The position numbers and the translations under genes are program-made. From positions 620,001 to 684,000 of the forward strand of contig CAWCBA010000002.1 in assembly GCA_963793675.1 (NCBI GenBank): 64,000 bases of DNA, in the 5' to 3' direction. This document shows, piece after piece, positions 8,506 through 18,205 of the stretch (position 1 is the first letter of the stretch; each line of letters starts with the position of its first letter). Source of the DNA: RPQJ01 sp963793675 (GTDB lineage: Bacteria > Pseudomonadota > Gammaproteobacteria > Steroidobacterales > Steroidobacteraceae). The notes beneath the pieces were generated by a model. That model was given only the letters and a program-made list of their open reading frames with translations. It searched no databases and had not been told where the DNA came from.

Positions 8506-9598
8506 ATGCTGCTGCGGCTCCTCGCAATCACGACCAAGGAAGTCCGGCAGCTGGCTCGCGACCGGCTCACGTTCGGCATGATCATCGGTATCCCGCTGAT
8601 GCAGATCCTGCTGTTCGGCTACGCGATCAATTTCGACGTGCGCGACCTGAACGCCGCCGTCGTCGACGAAGCCAGGACCAGCCACTCACGCGCGCTCGTC
8701 GCGGACCTGCAGGCGACCGGCGTCATCGTGCTGCAGCCACCGAGCCCGAGCCTGGCGGACCTGCGTCATCGAATGGAGAGCGGCGAAATCAGCGTCGGCG
8801 TCGTGATCCCTTACGACTTCGAACGCCGGCGGTCGGGCAGTGACCGGGCCGTCGCGCAGATCGTGATCGACGGCTCGGAGCCGATGATCGACTCGGTGGC
8901 ACGTGGACTCTCGTCGGTGCCGTTGCCCGCGCGGGCCGGGGATTACAAGTCGCGCACGCCAGTGTTCGAGGTGCGCACGGAGTACAACCCCGAGCGGCGC
9001 ACCGCGGTGCAGATCGTGCCTGCCCTGATCGGCGTGATCCTCAACATGACCATGGTGATCTTCACGGCCGCCGCGATCGTGCGCGAACGCGAGCGCGGCA
9101 ACCTCGAGCTGTTGATCGCGACGCCGATTCGATCCTGGGAGCTCATGGCGGGCAAGCTGATTCCCTACGTGCTGATCGGGCTCATCCAGACGACGCTGAT
9201 CCTGACGGTGGGTGCGCGGATCTTCGACGTCCCGATCAACGGCAGCCTGCTCGATCTCTATCTCGCGGCAGCCCTGTTCATTGCGGCCACGCTCACGCTC
9301 GGCCTCGTGATCTCCACCTTTGCGCGCACGCAGTTCCAGGCATTCCAGATGTCGTTCCTGACGCTGCTGCCGTCCATCCTGCTGTCCGGCTTCGTGTTTC
9401 CGTTCGACGGCATGCCGCCGCTGGCGCGGATGATCGCGCAGGCGCTGCCGCTCACGCATTTCGTGGAAATGATCCGCGGCATCCTGCTGCGCGGCGCGCC
9501 GCTCTCGGCGATGCAGGTGCCGGCGATGAAGCTCGGGGTGTTCCTGGTGATCACGCTCGCGATCGCGACGCTGCAGGTTCCACAAGCGGCTCGATTGA
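8506..9598 (+). CDS. ABC-2 type exporter permease (YbhS/YbhR-like)
   Basis: About 364 residues. One N-terminal membrane helix, a large periplasmic domain (about 45-175), then five helices: the usual ABC-2 layout. Family features include KEVRQLARDRLTFGMI near the start, IVRERERGNLELLIATPIRSWE and LPLTHFVEMIRGILLRG. The frame as read ends at 9609, but the last residues (QVPQAARLTLA) do not fit; one frame over, bases near 9578-9598 give FHKRLD and a stop, the usual end of this family. So a single-base error near 9577 is likely and the true stop is TGA 9596-9598. Only one permease gene is present, where E. coli has two. Confidence 0.93.
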
Positions 9599-9625
9599 CT
9601 CTCGCGTGATGATTGCATTTGCAGG

Positions 9626-9689
9626 CGCGGGTTCCGGTGTTTCCTCCGGCTCGCGTGTCTGCCGCGAGCCGGAGGAACCGGAACCCGCG
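9626..9689. terminator. Long intergenic hairpin (possible terminator)
   Basis: Arms of 30 and 27 bases (CGCGGGTTCCGG...CTCGCG and its complement) pair fully except for a 3-base bulge, with a 7-base loop (TGTCTGC). It lies 28 bases after the ABC permease stop and before the BNR-protein gene. There is no T-run after it, so it is not a classical terminator; it may cap the transcript end or act with Rho. The rest of the 252-base gap 9599-9850 shows nothing I recognise. Confidence 0.5.
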
Positions 9690-9850
9690 TCTGGTGCGAC
9701 GCGGCTGACGGCGCACTTCCGGCATGCGTTGCGCTGCGAAATTGCCGGGTAACGACTTACGCGCAGTGCTCGTCCTGGCGTACTCTGCCGTCCTTGCCTG
9801 CATCGAGCGACGGTTTTTGCCTTCGCGTGCACGGGCGCGGGGGTCTTGCG

Positions 9851-12800
9851 ATGCGTTCGAGTCTCAGTCCGGTGGCGGTCGTATTTTGCCTGGCGTTCGT
9901 ACTGGTTCCCCACGGCGCGCAGGCCGCGCGCAAGGATCCGGTCGAGCTCGAGCCGACGCGCGTGGAACTGCAGGTTCCCGAGAAGGAGCGCAAGCGGGAC
10001 AGCGTCTACGGCGCGCTGTCCTATCGCCTGATCGGTCCCGCCGTGGGCGGCCGCATCACGCGGGTCTACGGCGTCGCCGGCGACCCAAAGACGTACTACC
10101 TCGCGGCGGCGCAGGGCGGCGTGTGGAAGAGCAGCAACGGCGGCTACGACTGGACGCCGCTGTTCGACGAACAGCCGACGCAGTCCGTCGGATCGCTCGC
10201 GGTGGCCGCGTCCGACCCCAACGTCATTTACGTCGGCTCGGGCGAAGCCAACATCCGCGGCAACGTCGCGATCGGCACCGGCATTTTCAAGTCCACCGAT
10301 GCCGGCAGGACCTGGACGCAGGTGTGGAAGACGCGCGGCCAGATCGGCACGCTCGTCATCCATCCCGATAATCCGGACATTGCCTACGCGGCCGTGCTGG
10401 GTTCGCCGTTCGGTCCGAATGCAGAGCGGGGCGTGTACCGCACCGTCGATGGCGGGCGCAGCTGGCAGCGCGTGCTGTTCAAGAACAGCGACACCGGCGC
10501 GTCCGACATTGCGATGGACCCGTCCAATCCACGCATCCTGCTCGCGGGCCTCTGGCAGGCACGACGCACACCCTGGAGCATGACGAGCGGTGGCCCCGGC
10601 AGCGGGCTGTATCGGTCGGTCGACGGTGGTGACCACTGGACGCAGATCGCAGGTGACGATTTCCCGCAAGACACGGTCGGCAAGGTCGGGGTCGCCTTTG
10701 CACCGTCCGACAGCCACCGTGCCTATGCGCTGATCGAGGCCGAGAAGGGCGGGCTGTTCCGCTCCGACGACAACGGCGAGACGTGGTCGCTGGTCAATGA
10801 ATCGAACACGCTGAGCCAGCGCGCCTGGTACTACTCGACGCTCACCGTCGATCCGCGCGATGCCGACACCGTCTACTTCCCGCAGGTCAACCTGCTGCGC
10901 AGCATCGACGGCGGCAAGACCGTGCAGTCGATCCAGGACAAGCTGCACCACGGCGACAACCACGACCTGTGGATCGATCCGCGCGATCCACAGCGCATGA
11001 TCGACGGCAACGACGGCGGCGTGGACGTCACCACCGACGGCGGCAAGACCTGGTTCTCGCCCCCTCTGCCGCTCGCGCAGTTCTACAACATCGACGTCGA
11101 CAACCGTGTGCCCTATCACGTGGGCGGCACGATGCAGGACTGGGGCACGGCGTCCGGTCCGTCGCGCGCACTGAGCGAGAAGCGGCAACGTCCCCGGCCT
11201 GTGGCTGAACGTGGGCGGCGGCGAGGCCGGCGATTTCGTGTACGACCCGGCCGAGACGGGTCACGTCTACGCGGGCGAATACGGTGGCTACCTGTCGCAC
11301 TACATCGAAGGCAGCGCGCAGAAGCGCAACATTTCGGTGTACCCGTTCAACCCGTCCGGACACGGCGCGGTCGACCTCGAGTATCGGTTCCAGTGGACGG
11401 CGCCGCTCGCGACCTCGCCGCACGATCCCAAGGTGCTCTATCACGGCGCGAACGTGTTGTTTCGCACGCGCGACCGCGGCGTCACCTGGGAGAAGATCAG
11501 CCCCGACCTGACCCGCGACGACAAGACGAAGCAGCAGTGGTCGGGCGGCCCGATCACCGGTGACAACACCGGTGTCGAGGTGTACGACACGATCTTCGCG
11601 ATCGCGGAATCACCGCTCGCCGCCGGCACGATCTGGGCCGGCAGCGACGATGGGCTGGTGTCGATCACGCGCGACGATGGCGCCAACTGGAGCGCCGTCA
11701 CGCCGCCGGGCCTGCCGGCCTGGGCCAAGGTCGAGTGCATCGCGCCTTCTGCGCACGCTGCGGGTGGTGCCTGGGTCGCGGCCGACGCGCACTGGTCGGA
11801 CGACCTGCATCCGTACCTGTTCCACACCAGCGATTTCGGCCGGTCGTGGGCGCGCATGGGGAAAGGCTTGCCGGACGATTCGCCGGTGCTCACCGTGCGT
11901 GAAGACCCCGCGGACGCGAGTTTCGTCTACATCGGCACCGAGCACGGCGTGTATATTTCGCGCGATTCCGGTGCCAGCTTCGAACCCTTGAAGCTCAACC
12001 TGCCGGCGGTCGCGGTCACCGACATCGAAACGCGTCATGGCGACCTGGTGCTCGGCACGCGCGGCCGCGGCATCTGGGTGCTCGAAGACCTGGCGGCACT
12101 GCGTGAAGCCACGCCAGCCGCCCGCAACAGTCCCCTGCAGCTGTTCTCGAGCCAGCCGGCATACCGCTTCCGCAATGAATCTCGCTGGTCCAGGGAAGGC
12201 GGCTTGAAGGACCCGCCGATCGGCGTGCAGATCAGCTACTGGCTCAAGTCCAAGCCCGCAGGCGACCTGTCGCTGGAAATCCTCGATGCGCAGGGCCGCA
12301 AGGTGCGCACCCTCAGCAGCGTCGCGAAGAAAGCCCAGTACGAAGCGGACGATCCGGACCAGCCGACCGAGGCGCCCGAGCCCGAACTCACCGGGGATGC
12401 GGGTTTCAATCGCGTCGTCTGGGACCTGCGTCACGATGGCGCACGGCGACTCGAAAAAGCGAAGCTCGATTCCGGCGAGCCCGAGGTCGGCCCGATGGTG
12501 GTCCCGGGCCGCTACACGCTCAAGCTCATGGTCGGCGCGCCGGGTTCGCAGCAGTTGACCGCCTCGCGCGACATCGACGTGCTGGCGGATCCGCGTGCCG
12601 ACGTGAGCGAGGCGGATATCCGCGCCAGCGTCGACTTCACCCTGGCGGTGCGGGACGCGATGGACCGCACCCTCGATGCGATCGAAAACGTCCGCGCGGC
12701 GCGCGAGCAGGCCGACGAGCTGGGCGCGCGGCTCGCGCAGGATGGCACGCAGGCGGACCTGATTGCGCAGGCCGCGGCCTTGAGCAAGCGCTGCGAGGAC

Positions 12801-13085
12801 ATCGAGGCGCGCCTGCACAATCCCAGGGCCGAAGTGGTCTACGACATCCTCGCGCAGGAAGGCGGCGCGCAGTTGTATTCACAGCTCTCGTTCCTGTACT
12901 CGGCCACCGGCGCCGAAAGCTCCGACTATCCGCCGCCGCAGGGATCGCGCGAACGACTGGCCGCGCTCGATGCGGAAGTCGCGGCTCTCAACGGTGAAGT
13001 GCAGGCACTGCGCACGAATCAGATCGCGCAGCTCGAAGGCGCGCTGAATGCGAAGGGCATACCGAGGATCCTGCTGCCGCACTAG
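9851..13085 (+). CDS. Secreted BNR/sortilin-like beta-propeller protein, paralogue 1 (one frame break)
   Basis: About 1,080 residues. ATG 9851 follows a G-rich site, and residues 1-25 form a signal peptide ending HGAQA. The body has many BNR/Asp-box repeats (S-x-D-x-G-x-x-W forms: STDAGRTWTQV, SVDGGDHWTQI, TSDFGRSWARM) of the VPS10/sortilin propeller type, ending in LGTRGRGIWVLEDL and a C-terminal helical domain. One extra base near 11182 shifts the frame; the protein resumes at NVGGGEAGDFVYDP. Often annotated as glycosyl hydrolase, but no enzymatic activity can be read from the sequence. A second copy lies at 43309-46562. Confidence 0.85.
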
Positions 13086-13213
13086 CCAACGCAGCGAGCC
13101 GGGGGAAACACCGCAACCTGCGCGTGATACGCCGCGCCGGAGCGACTCCAGCCGGCGCGGAAAGGTTACTGTGCCGGTGCGTGAAGGTCGCGTCTTCGGC
13201 AGGGGGAATCCGT

Positions 13214-13713
13214 ATGGATCGTCGGGGTGCGCTCAAACTCGCAGGCATGGCACTCATCGGTGCTGCGGGCCTGCCGCGACTTGCAGACGCCACAGAAGAG
13301 GAGGACCCGGTGATGTCGTTCGATCCCAAGGACATGGAAAAGCTGGCGGACGCGTACACGGCGGCGTGGAACGCCGGCTCGCCACAGGGCGTTGCTGGAT
13401 ATTTCGCCGAGGACGGAGAGATCGTCATCAATCGTGGCACGCCGTGGCGTGGCCGCTCAGGTATCGCCGAAATGGCGGCAGGGTTCTTCGTGGATGTTCC
13501 AGACTTGAAGCTAACCTGCGACGGCATCCGCTGCGCGGGGTCTCATGTCGCTTACCTGTGGACCTTCCGCGGGCACGCCGCCAGGACGATGAAGGCCCTG
13601 ACGTGCGTGGCTGGGAGGAGTGGGACCTGAGCGACGACATGAAGATCAAGGCGTCCCGCGGCTGGTATGACACCGAGGACTACGCCCGGCAGGTGGCTGG
13701 CGAAACTGCCTGA
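13214..13713 (+). CDS. SnoaL-like (NTF2-fold) protein with Tat-type signal (one frame break)
   Basis: About 166 residues. ATG 13214 follows AGGGGG. The N-terminus MDRRGALKLAGMALIGAAG has twin arginines followed by a hydrophobic stretch, suggesting Tat export. The mature part fits the SnoaL/ketosteroid-isomerase-like fold: YTAAWNAGSPQGVAGYFAEDGEIVIN, split here as AYTAAWNAGSPQ and YFAEDGEIVIN, then FRGH and VRGWEEWDL. One missing base near 13593 breaks the frame; the true end, SRGWYDTEDYARQVAG, is in the next frame and stops at 13713. Function unknown; the fold binds small hydrophobic ligands. Confidence 0.72.
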
Positions 13714-13784
13714 CGGTCTGCTTCGGGTCGCCACTCGAGGCCCGCTGCTTCAAGGCGAGCCAAAGCGCGAGCAGGCAGGGCGCT

Positions 13785-14516
13785 TCACATTTTCTCCGCC
13801 GGCTGCTCGATGGCTTCCAGCAGATTCGTATCCAGCTCGGGAATCTCCGGCAGGTTCTTCGCATCCTCGACCAGCGGCTGGAGCTGCTCATGCAGCTTCA
13901 GCGACAGCGCGTGCAGCTCGCGATAACGGCTCACCAGGGTCGCGCCATTACGCAGCACGTCCGCCAACCTCTGGTCCTGCTGGCGCTTCTCGGTGCGGAG
14001 CGTATTCAGCGCGGACTCGACCTGGCGACGCGCATCCGCCTCTTCCTGCTTCTGCTTCTTGAGCGTGTTCATCTTCTTCAGGACGTTTGCGGGCGTGTCG
14101 GCCAGCGCCGTGTTGATCGCCTTGAGCGACATTTCGCGCTCGGTCAGACGGTCCTTGACCTTCTGCAGGTCCATCGCGGCGGCAGCGCGCTGGTTGGCCA
14201 TCTGCTGAACCGCGCTGTCGTACGCGGCTTTCGCCTCGGCAGCCGCTTTCTGCGCAATTGCCAGGCCCTGCTCGCCCTCGGCCAACTTCTTCTCGAGCGC
14301 AGTGATGGCAGCCGTCGCCTCTTTCTTCGCGTTGAGAAGTTCGGTATCCGCCTTGGCGACCTTCTTCAGCGCGGCTTCGAGAGCCTCCTTCAGCTCTTCC
14401 TGCGTGCAATCCGGGTCGAGCTTGAGCGCGTCCGTGGCCGCTCGCATCAGGATCTGCTTGCTGATGGCGAGCTCTTTCCAAACTTTCAGTTGAAGGTCTT
14501 GCTGTGCTTGACTCAC
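13785..14516 (-). CDS. Cytoplasmic coiled-coil protein, unknown function
   Basis: 243 residues from GTG 14516, chosen because GAGGA lies six bases upstream. There is no signal peptide or membrane segment. Residues about 40-200 are rich in Ala, Glu, Lys, Gln and Leu with heptad character (ELKEALEAALKKVAKADTE, ALEKKLAEGEQGLAIAQKA, LKKQKQEEADARRQVESAL), so a long coiled coil is likely. I do not recognise a family. It lies downstream of, and in the same direction as, the chimeric lipoprotein/peptidase remnant, and may once have been expressed with it. Confidence 0.7.
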   Translation of the reverse strand: MSQAQQDLQLKVWKELAISKQILMRAATDALKLDPDCTQEELKEALEAALKKVAKADTELLNAKKEATAAITALEKKLAEGEQGLAIAQKAAAEAKAAYDSAVQQMANQRAAAAMDLQKVKDRLTEREMSLKAINTALADTPANVLKKMNTLKKQKQEEADARRQVESALNTLRTEKRQQDQRLADVLRNGATLVSRYRELHALSLKLHEQLQPLVEDAKNLPEIPELDTNLLEAIEQPAEKM

Positions 14517-14598
14517 ATCGTTCCTCGCGGGCCATGGAATGGACAAATCGGGTCAGCGAATTGTAATCCAGAGCCGGGCAGGCCGCGCCGGGTCGGAT

Positions 14599-15727
14599 TC
14601 AAATCCGTTCGGTGTGTGCAGATAATAAACGCGATCCCTGAGCATGTGCCTGGATCGGGTCGTTCTCGCCGGTTGGGCGTCCGCCGTCGACGGCGAATTC
14701 GTCCGTGAGCTGCAACAGGATCACGGGATGGCTGTCGGTGGGGACCGCCGCGGCCAGGTCGAGGTAGCTCGTCGGCTGGATCCGGCCGGCCTTGGAAAGT
14801 GCGGCGATGTCGTTCAGCAGGCCGAGCCGATCCACTTCGGCGATCTGGCCGAAGACGCTCGCGGATCCGCGCGAGATCGGCGCCCGTGTACTGAGTGCGA
14901 AAGTATCCTGTCTGCCCGGCATTCACGACGACCGGTCCGCAGCCGCCGACCTCGACGGAGACCGGCGCGCCGTCCTTGCCGAGCAGTGCCGACGCGGTCG
15001 CCTTCGAATCGACGGCCTGCAGCGTCACCGGGATTCGCCACGTCAGACGGGCGGGCGAGGGCGTGCCTGTTTCGAACCGGCCCTGCGTCAGCGTCACGCG
15101 GGTGCGACCGGACTCGCAGCGTCCCGCCTCGGCCTGCACCAGCGGGACGCCCGGCTGCAGGGTGAAGTCGCGGGCGATGTCGATCACCGGCCGGTTCGTG
15201 GCCGTGGCCAGTTCCGACCAGAGCTGGTCGGTGACTGCGTTGCCGTAGGCGTACCTGCGCATGTAGCGGCGGATCCCGTCGCGAAAACCCGTCTCGCCCA
15301 GGCTCGCTTCGAGCATGCGGATGACGGCGCTGCCCTTGTTGTAGGCGATCGAGTCGAAGGCCTGGGAGGCCGCGTCCACGGACACCACGGGCTGGACGAC
15401 CGGGTGCGTCGCGTCGCTCGCGTCGGACTGCAGCGCGTATTCGCGCGGCCATTTCACCGTGAGCAGCGGCACGTTCCATTGCGGTCGCAACGTCGTTGCG
15501 GCCTTCTCGGCCATCCAGGTGGCGTAGCCCTCGTTCAGCCAGAGGTCGTCCCACCATTCCATCGTGACCAGGTTGCCGAACCACTGGTGGGCCATCTCGT
15601 GGGCCACGACGTTGTAGACGTTGAGCCGGTCGGACTCCGACGAGAGCCGCGGGTCCATCAGCAGCGCCTGTTCGAAGTACATGATGGCGCCCCAGTTGTG
15701 CTTGATCAGGCGTCGCCGGTACGGCGT
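14599..15727 (-). pseudogene. M1-family aminopeptidase fragment
   Basis: This stretch encodes the middle of an M1 zinc aminopeptidase: NWGAIMYFEQALLMDP, the zinc site HEMAHQWFGNLVTMEWWDD with the third ligand in WLNEGYATW, then the following helical domain. The N-terminal domain and the GAMEN exopeptidase motif are missing; IKHNWGAI stands where GAMENWGAI is expected. A frame change near 14868 leads to RLGLLNDIAALSKAGR, and similarity fades near 14690, so the C-terminal domain is also gone. Its 5-prime end is fused in frame to an unrelated lipoprotein start. It cannot be a working M1 enzyme as it stands. Confidence 0.82.
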
Positions 15728-16039
15728 CCGCGTCGATCGGGGCTCAATCCGTGTATTGAGTGAATCAACGACGGTCAGCCTCGTTACGCGGATCGGCTGA
15801 TCCGACCGATTGCTTACTCTCAACAAGTACTCGTCCCAGTCCGAATTCTTTGCCCAGGTCCCAGGGCCGTCGCGGACAATGACCCAGTCGAGCATCGCGG
15901 TGATGCGGTGATCGGATACCGTGGCGAGCGCTTGCGTGGTCTTTATCGGTCTCGGCTCCTTCAGCACCTTCGTGCCACCGCAGCCTCCAAGCGCAACCAG
16001 AAGCAAAGGCACAGCCATGCGAATGGGCCACTCGTTCAT
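15728..16039 (-). pseudogene. 5-prime half of a lipoprotein gene, fused to the M1 fragment
   Basis: ATG 16039 follows AGGGGGAAA. The first 104 residues form a lipoprotein N-terminus with lipobox ALGGC (cysteine 20), then GGTKVLKEPRPIKTTQAL, DWVIVRDGPGTW and YLLRVSNRSDQP, which I recall as a conserved but uncharacterised gammaproteobacterial lipoprotein. After residue 104 (near 15728) the reading changes within the same frame into M1 aminopeptidase sequence. The remaining half of the lipoprotein is absent nearby. The 247 bases upstream (16040-16286) hold no gene I can support. Confidence 0.65.
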
Positions 16040-16286
16040 TGGCTTTCCCCCTTTGGCCAAGACTGTTCTTGTTCTTGCTGCGCGTCAAAACTCTATCGGC
16101 GGACCGGCCATTCAAACGACACAACGCAGGACCTTGCCGATGACTTGGAGTCCGAATCCGGCCAGGAGAAGACTCGTCTGCGGATGCGCCGTGCGAACGA
16201 GCCCGGTCGCCGGGCACGGCAGCTCGGGCGCCGCTGGTCGGACCGGATACCGGTCCATCATCCACGAACGCGCCAGCCAACGAATC

Positions 16287-18041
16287 TCAGCGAGCCAGCA
16301 CGTACTCGCCCGGGGCATCGCAAACCGGCTTGTAGCCGGTCGCGCCCATCTTCGGCGGCGCCACTTTCGTCTTGGTCGAATGCCCGGCGAGCCACGCCGC
16401 GAACGTCGGCCACCACGAACCCTGCACGGGCTCGACTTTCTTCATGTACTGCGCTGGCGAGGGCAGGCGTGCACCAGCCTTCATCGTGAGCACCCGATGC
16501 CGGCGCCTCGGATGCACCGGGCCGCTGATGATGCCCGCGTTGTGGCCGCCGCTCGTCAGGCAGAAAGTGTAATCCTTCGAGCGCACGAGCTTGCCGACCT
16601 TGTAGACCGACTGCCAGGGCGCGACGTGGTCCGTCTCGGTACCCACGACGAACATCGGCGCATCGACGGCGGCCAGGTCCAGCGTCTCGCCGTGCGCGAC
16701 GTAACGACCCGCGGCGAGATCGTTGTTCAGGTACAGCTGGTGCAGGTAATCGCTGTGCATGCGATAGGCCATGCGCGTGCCGTCGGCGTTCCACGACATC
16801 AGGTCGTTGACGCCGGTGCGCTCGCCCTTCAGGTAGGTCGCGACCGACGGACTCCACAGCAGGTCGTACGTGCGCAGCAGCTGGAACGCGCCGCCCATCT
16901 GCCCGGCTTCGAGCACGCCCTTCTTCCACATCAGCGCGTCGAGCATCGCGAGCTGCGACGGGGTGATGAATACGGACAATTCGCCCGGCTCGCTGAAATC
17001 CGTCTGCGCGGCGAACAGCGTCACCGTCGCGAGCCGGTCGTCCTCACGCTGCGCGAGCACCGCTGCGGCGATCGCAAGCAGCGTGCCGCCGATGCAATAG
17101 CCGACACCGTGCACCTTGCGCTTCGGCACCACCTTGTTGATCGCGTCCAGCGCGGCCAGCACGCCGAGCGACAGGTAGTCGTCCATCTTGACGTCGCGGT
17201 CGGCGGCCGTCGGGTTCTTCCACGAGATCATGAAGACCGTGTGACCCAGGTCGGTGAGGTACTTCACCAGCGAGTTCTTCGGCGACAGGTCGAGGATGTA
17301 GTACTTCATGATCCACGCCGGCACGATCAGGATTGGCTCGGCGTAGACCTTGGCCGTCGTGGGCGAGTACTGGATCAGCTCCATCAGCGAGTTGCGCAGG
17401 ATGACCTTGCCCTTGCTCACCGCGATCTGCTTGCCGACCTGGTAGTTCTCGACGCCGATGGGGCCGAGGCCCTTCAGCATGCGTTGCACGTCCTCGGCGA
17501 GGTATTTCACGCCGCGCACGAGGTTCTTGCCGCTTTCCGCGCGCGTCTGCGCGAGCAACTGCGGGTTGGTCGGCAGGTAATTGTCGGGGGCCAGCAGTTC
17601 GAGGCCTTCGCGCACGGTGAAGCCGACGACGTTCTCGGCCGCGGCGTCGGTGCCTGGCACATTGTTCACGGCAGAGCGCGCCACTTCCGACGCGGTGATG
17701 AAAGCCTGCGCGAGCACGTTGAACGGGAATTTCGCCCAGGTCGCGTCGGTGAACCGGTTCGAATAAGGCGTGCCTGCGGCATGCGGCGCGACCGGCTCAG
17801 CGGAGCCCTTCAAGGCGCTGCCCGTGAACTGGGCCAGGGCGATCGCCTGCTGGATCGCGGTCTGTGCGATCTGCGCCTGCCGTCCGGGGGCGAGCGCCAG
17901 CCGCGAGAGCACGTTCCACCAGGCGCCGCCGAACGCCTGCGGTGACATGCCGCCGGTCAGCTGGCCGAGCGCCGCGAGCAACTCGCGCGACGCCTCGTCC
18001 GAAATCAGCGACTTTCCCGCCTCGTCCTTGTCAGCGCTCAT
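16287..18041 (-). CDS. phaC: PHA synthase, class I-type
   Basis: 584 residues, intact. It polymerises hydroxyacyl-CoA into polyhydroxyalkanoate storage granules. The lipase-like box GYCIGG contains the nucleophile Cys316, with Asp471 in VGTETDHVAPW and His500 in SGGHNAG completing the catalytic triad. The N-terminal half has FNVLAQAFI and VSKGKVILRNSLMELIQY, typical of PhaC. Length fits class I enzymes, which act without PhaE or PhaR. Start ATG 18041 has GGGGAGA upstream. No phaA, phaB or phasin gene is adjacent, so precursor supply must come from elsewhere. Confidence 0.96.
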   Translation of the reverse strand: MSADKDEAGKSLISDEASRELLAALGQLTGGMSPQAFGGAWWNVLSRLALAPGRQAQIAQTAIQQAIALAQFTGSALKGSAEPVAPHAAGTPYSNRFTDATWAKFPFNVLAQAFITASEVARSAVNNVPGTDAAAENVVGFTVREGLELLAPDNYLPTNPQLLAQTRAESGKNLVRGVKYLAEDVQRMLKGLGPIGVENYQVGKQIAVSKGKVILRNSLMELIQYSPTTAKVYAEPILIVPAWIMKYYILDLSPKNSLVKYLTDLGHTVFMISWKNPTAADRDVKMDDYLSLGVLAALDAINKVVPKRKVHGVGYCIGGTLLAIAAAVLAQREDDRLATVTLFAAQTDFSEPGELSVFITPSQLAMLDALMWKKGVLEAGQMGGAFQLLRTYDLLWSPSVATYLKGERTGVNDLMSWNADGTRMAYRMHSDYLHQLYLNNDLAAGRYVAHGETLDLAAVDAPMFVVGTETDHVAPWQSVYKVGKLVRSKDYTFCLTSGGHNAGIISGPVHPRRRHRVLTMKAGARLPSPAQYMKKVEPVQGSWWPTFAAWLAGHSTKTKVAPPKMGATGYKPVCDAPGEYVLAR

Positions 18042-18205
18042 GGCAATCTCCCCGGAAAGGCGGCTCTACCGCACTGCAAAAAGACGTACGAAAGTACCCT
18101 GCGAACCGCCATCACGCAAGGCGGAAGAACTCCGGTCGATCTGGTCAGGCGCTCGCTGCCGACGGGTCCCGCACACGCGCCCGATTCCGGGGGCGGGACG
18201 CTGCG

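Noticed and set aside
9551..11188. Long open reading on the minus strand opposite the first BNR gene (545 codons)
   Set aside because: Antisense shadow of a high-GC gene: Arg/His/Ala-rich without motifs, while the plus strand has clear Asp-box repeats.
16112..16318. 68-codon minus-strand reading between the chimera and phaC
   Set aside because: A hydrophobic end (LLLAGFGLQVIGKVL) is suggestive of a membrane-protein remnant, but it overlaps the phaC C-terminus and lacks a start site; not enough to call.
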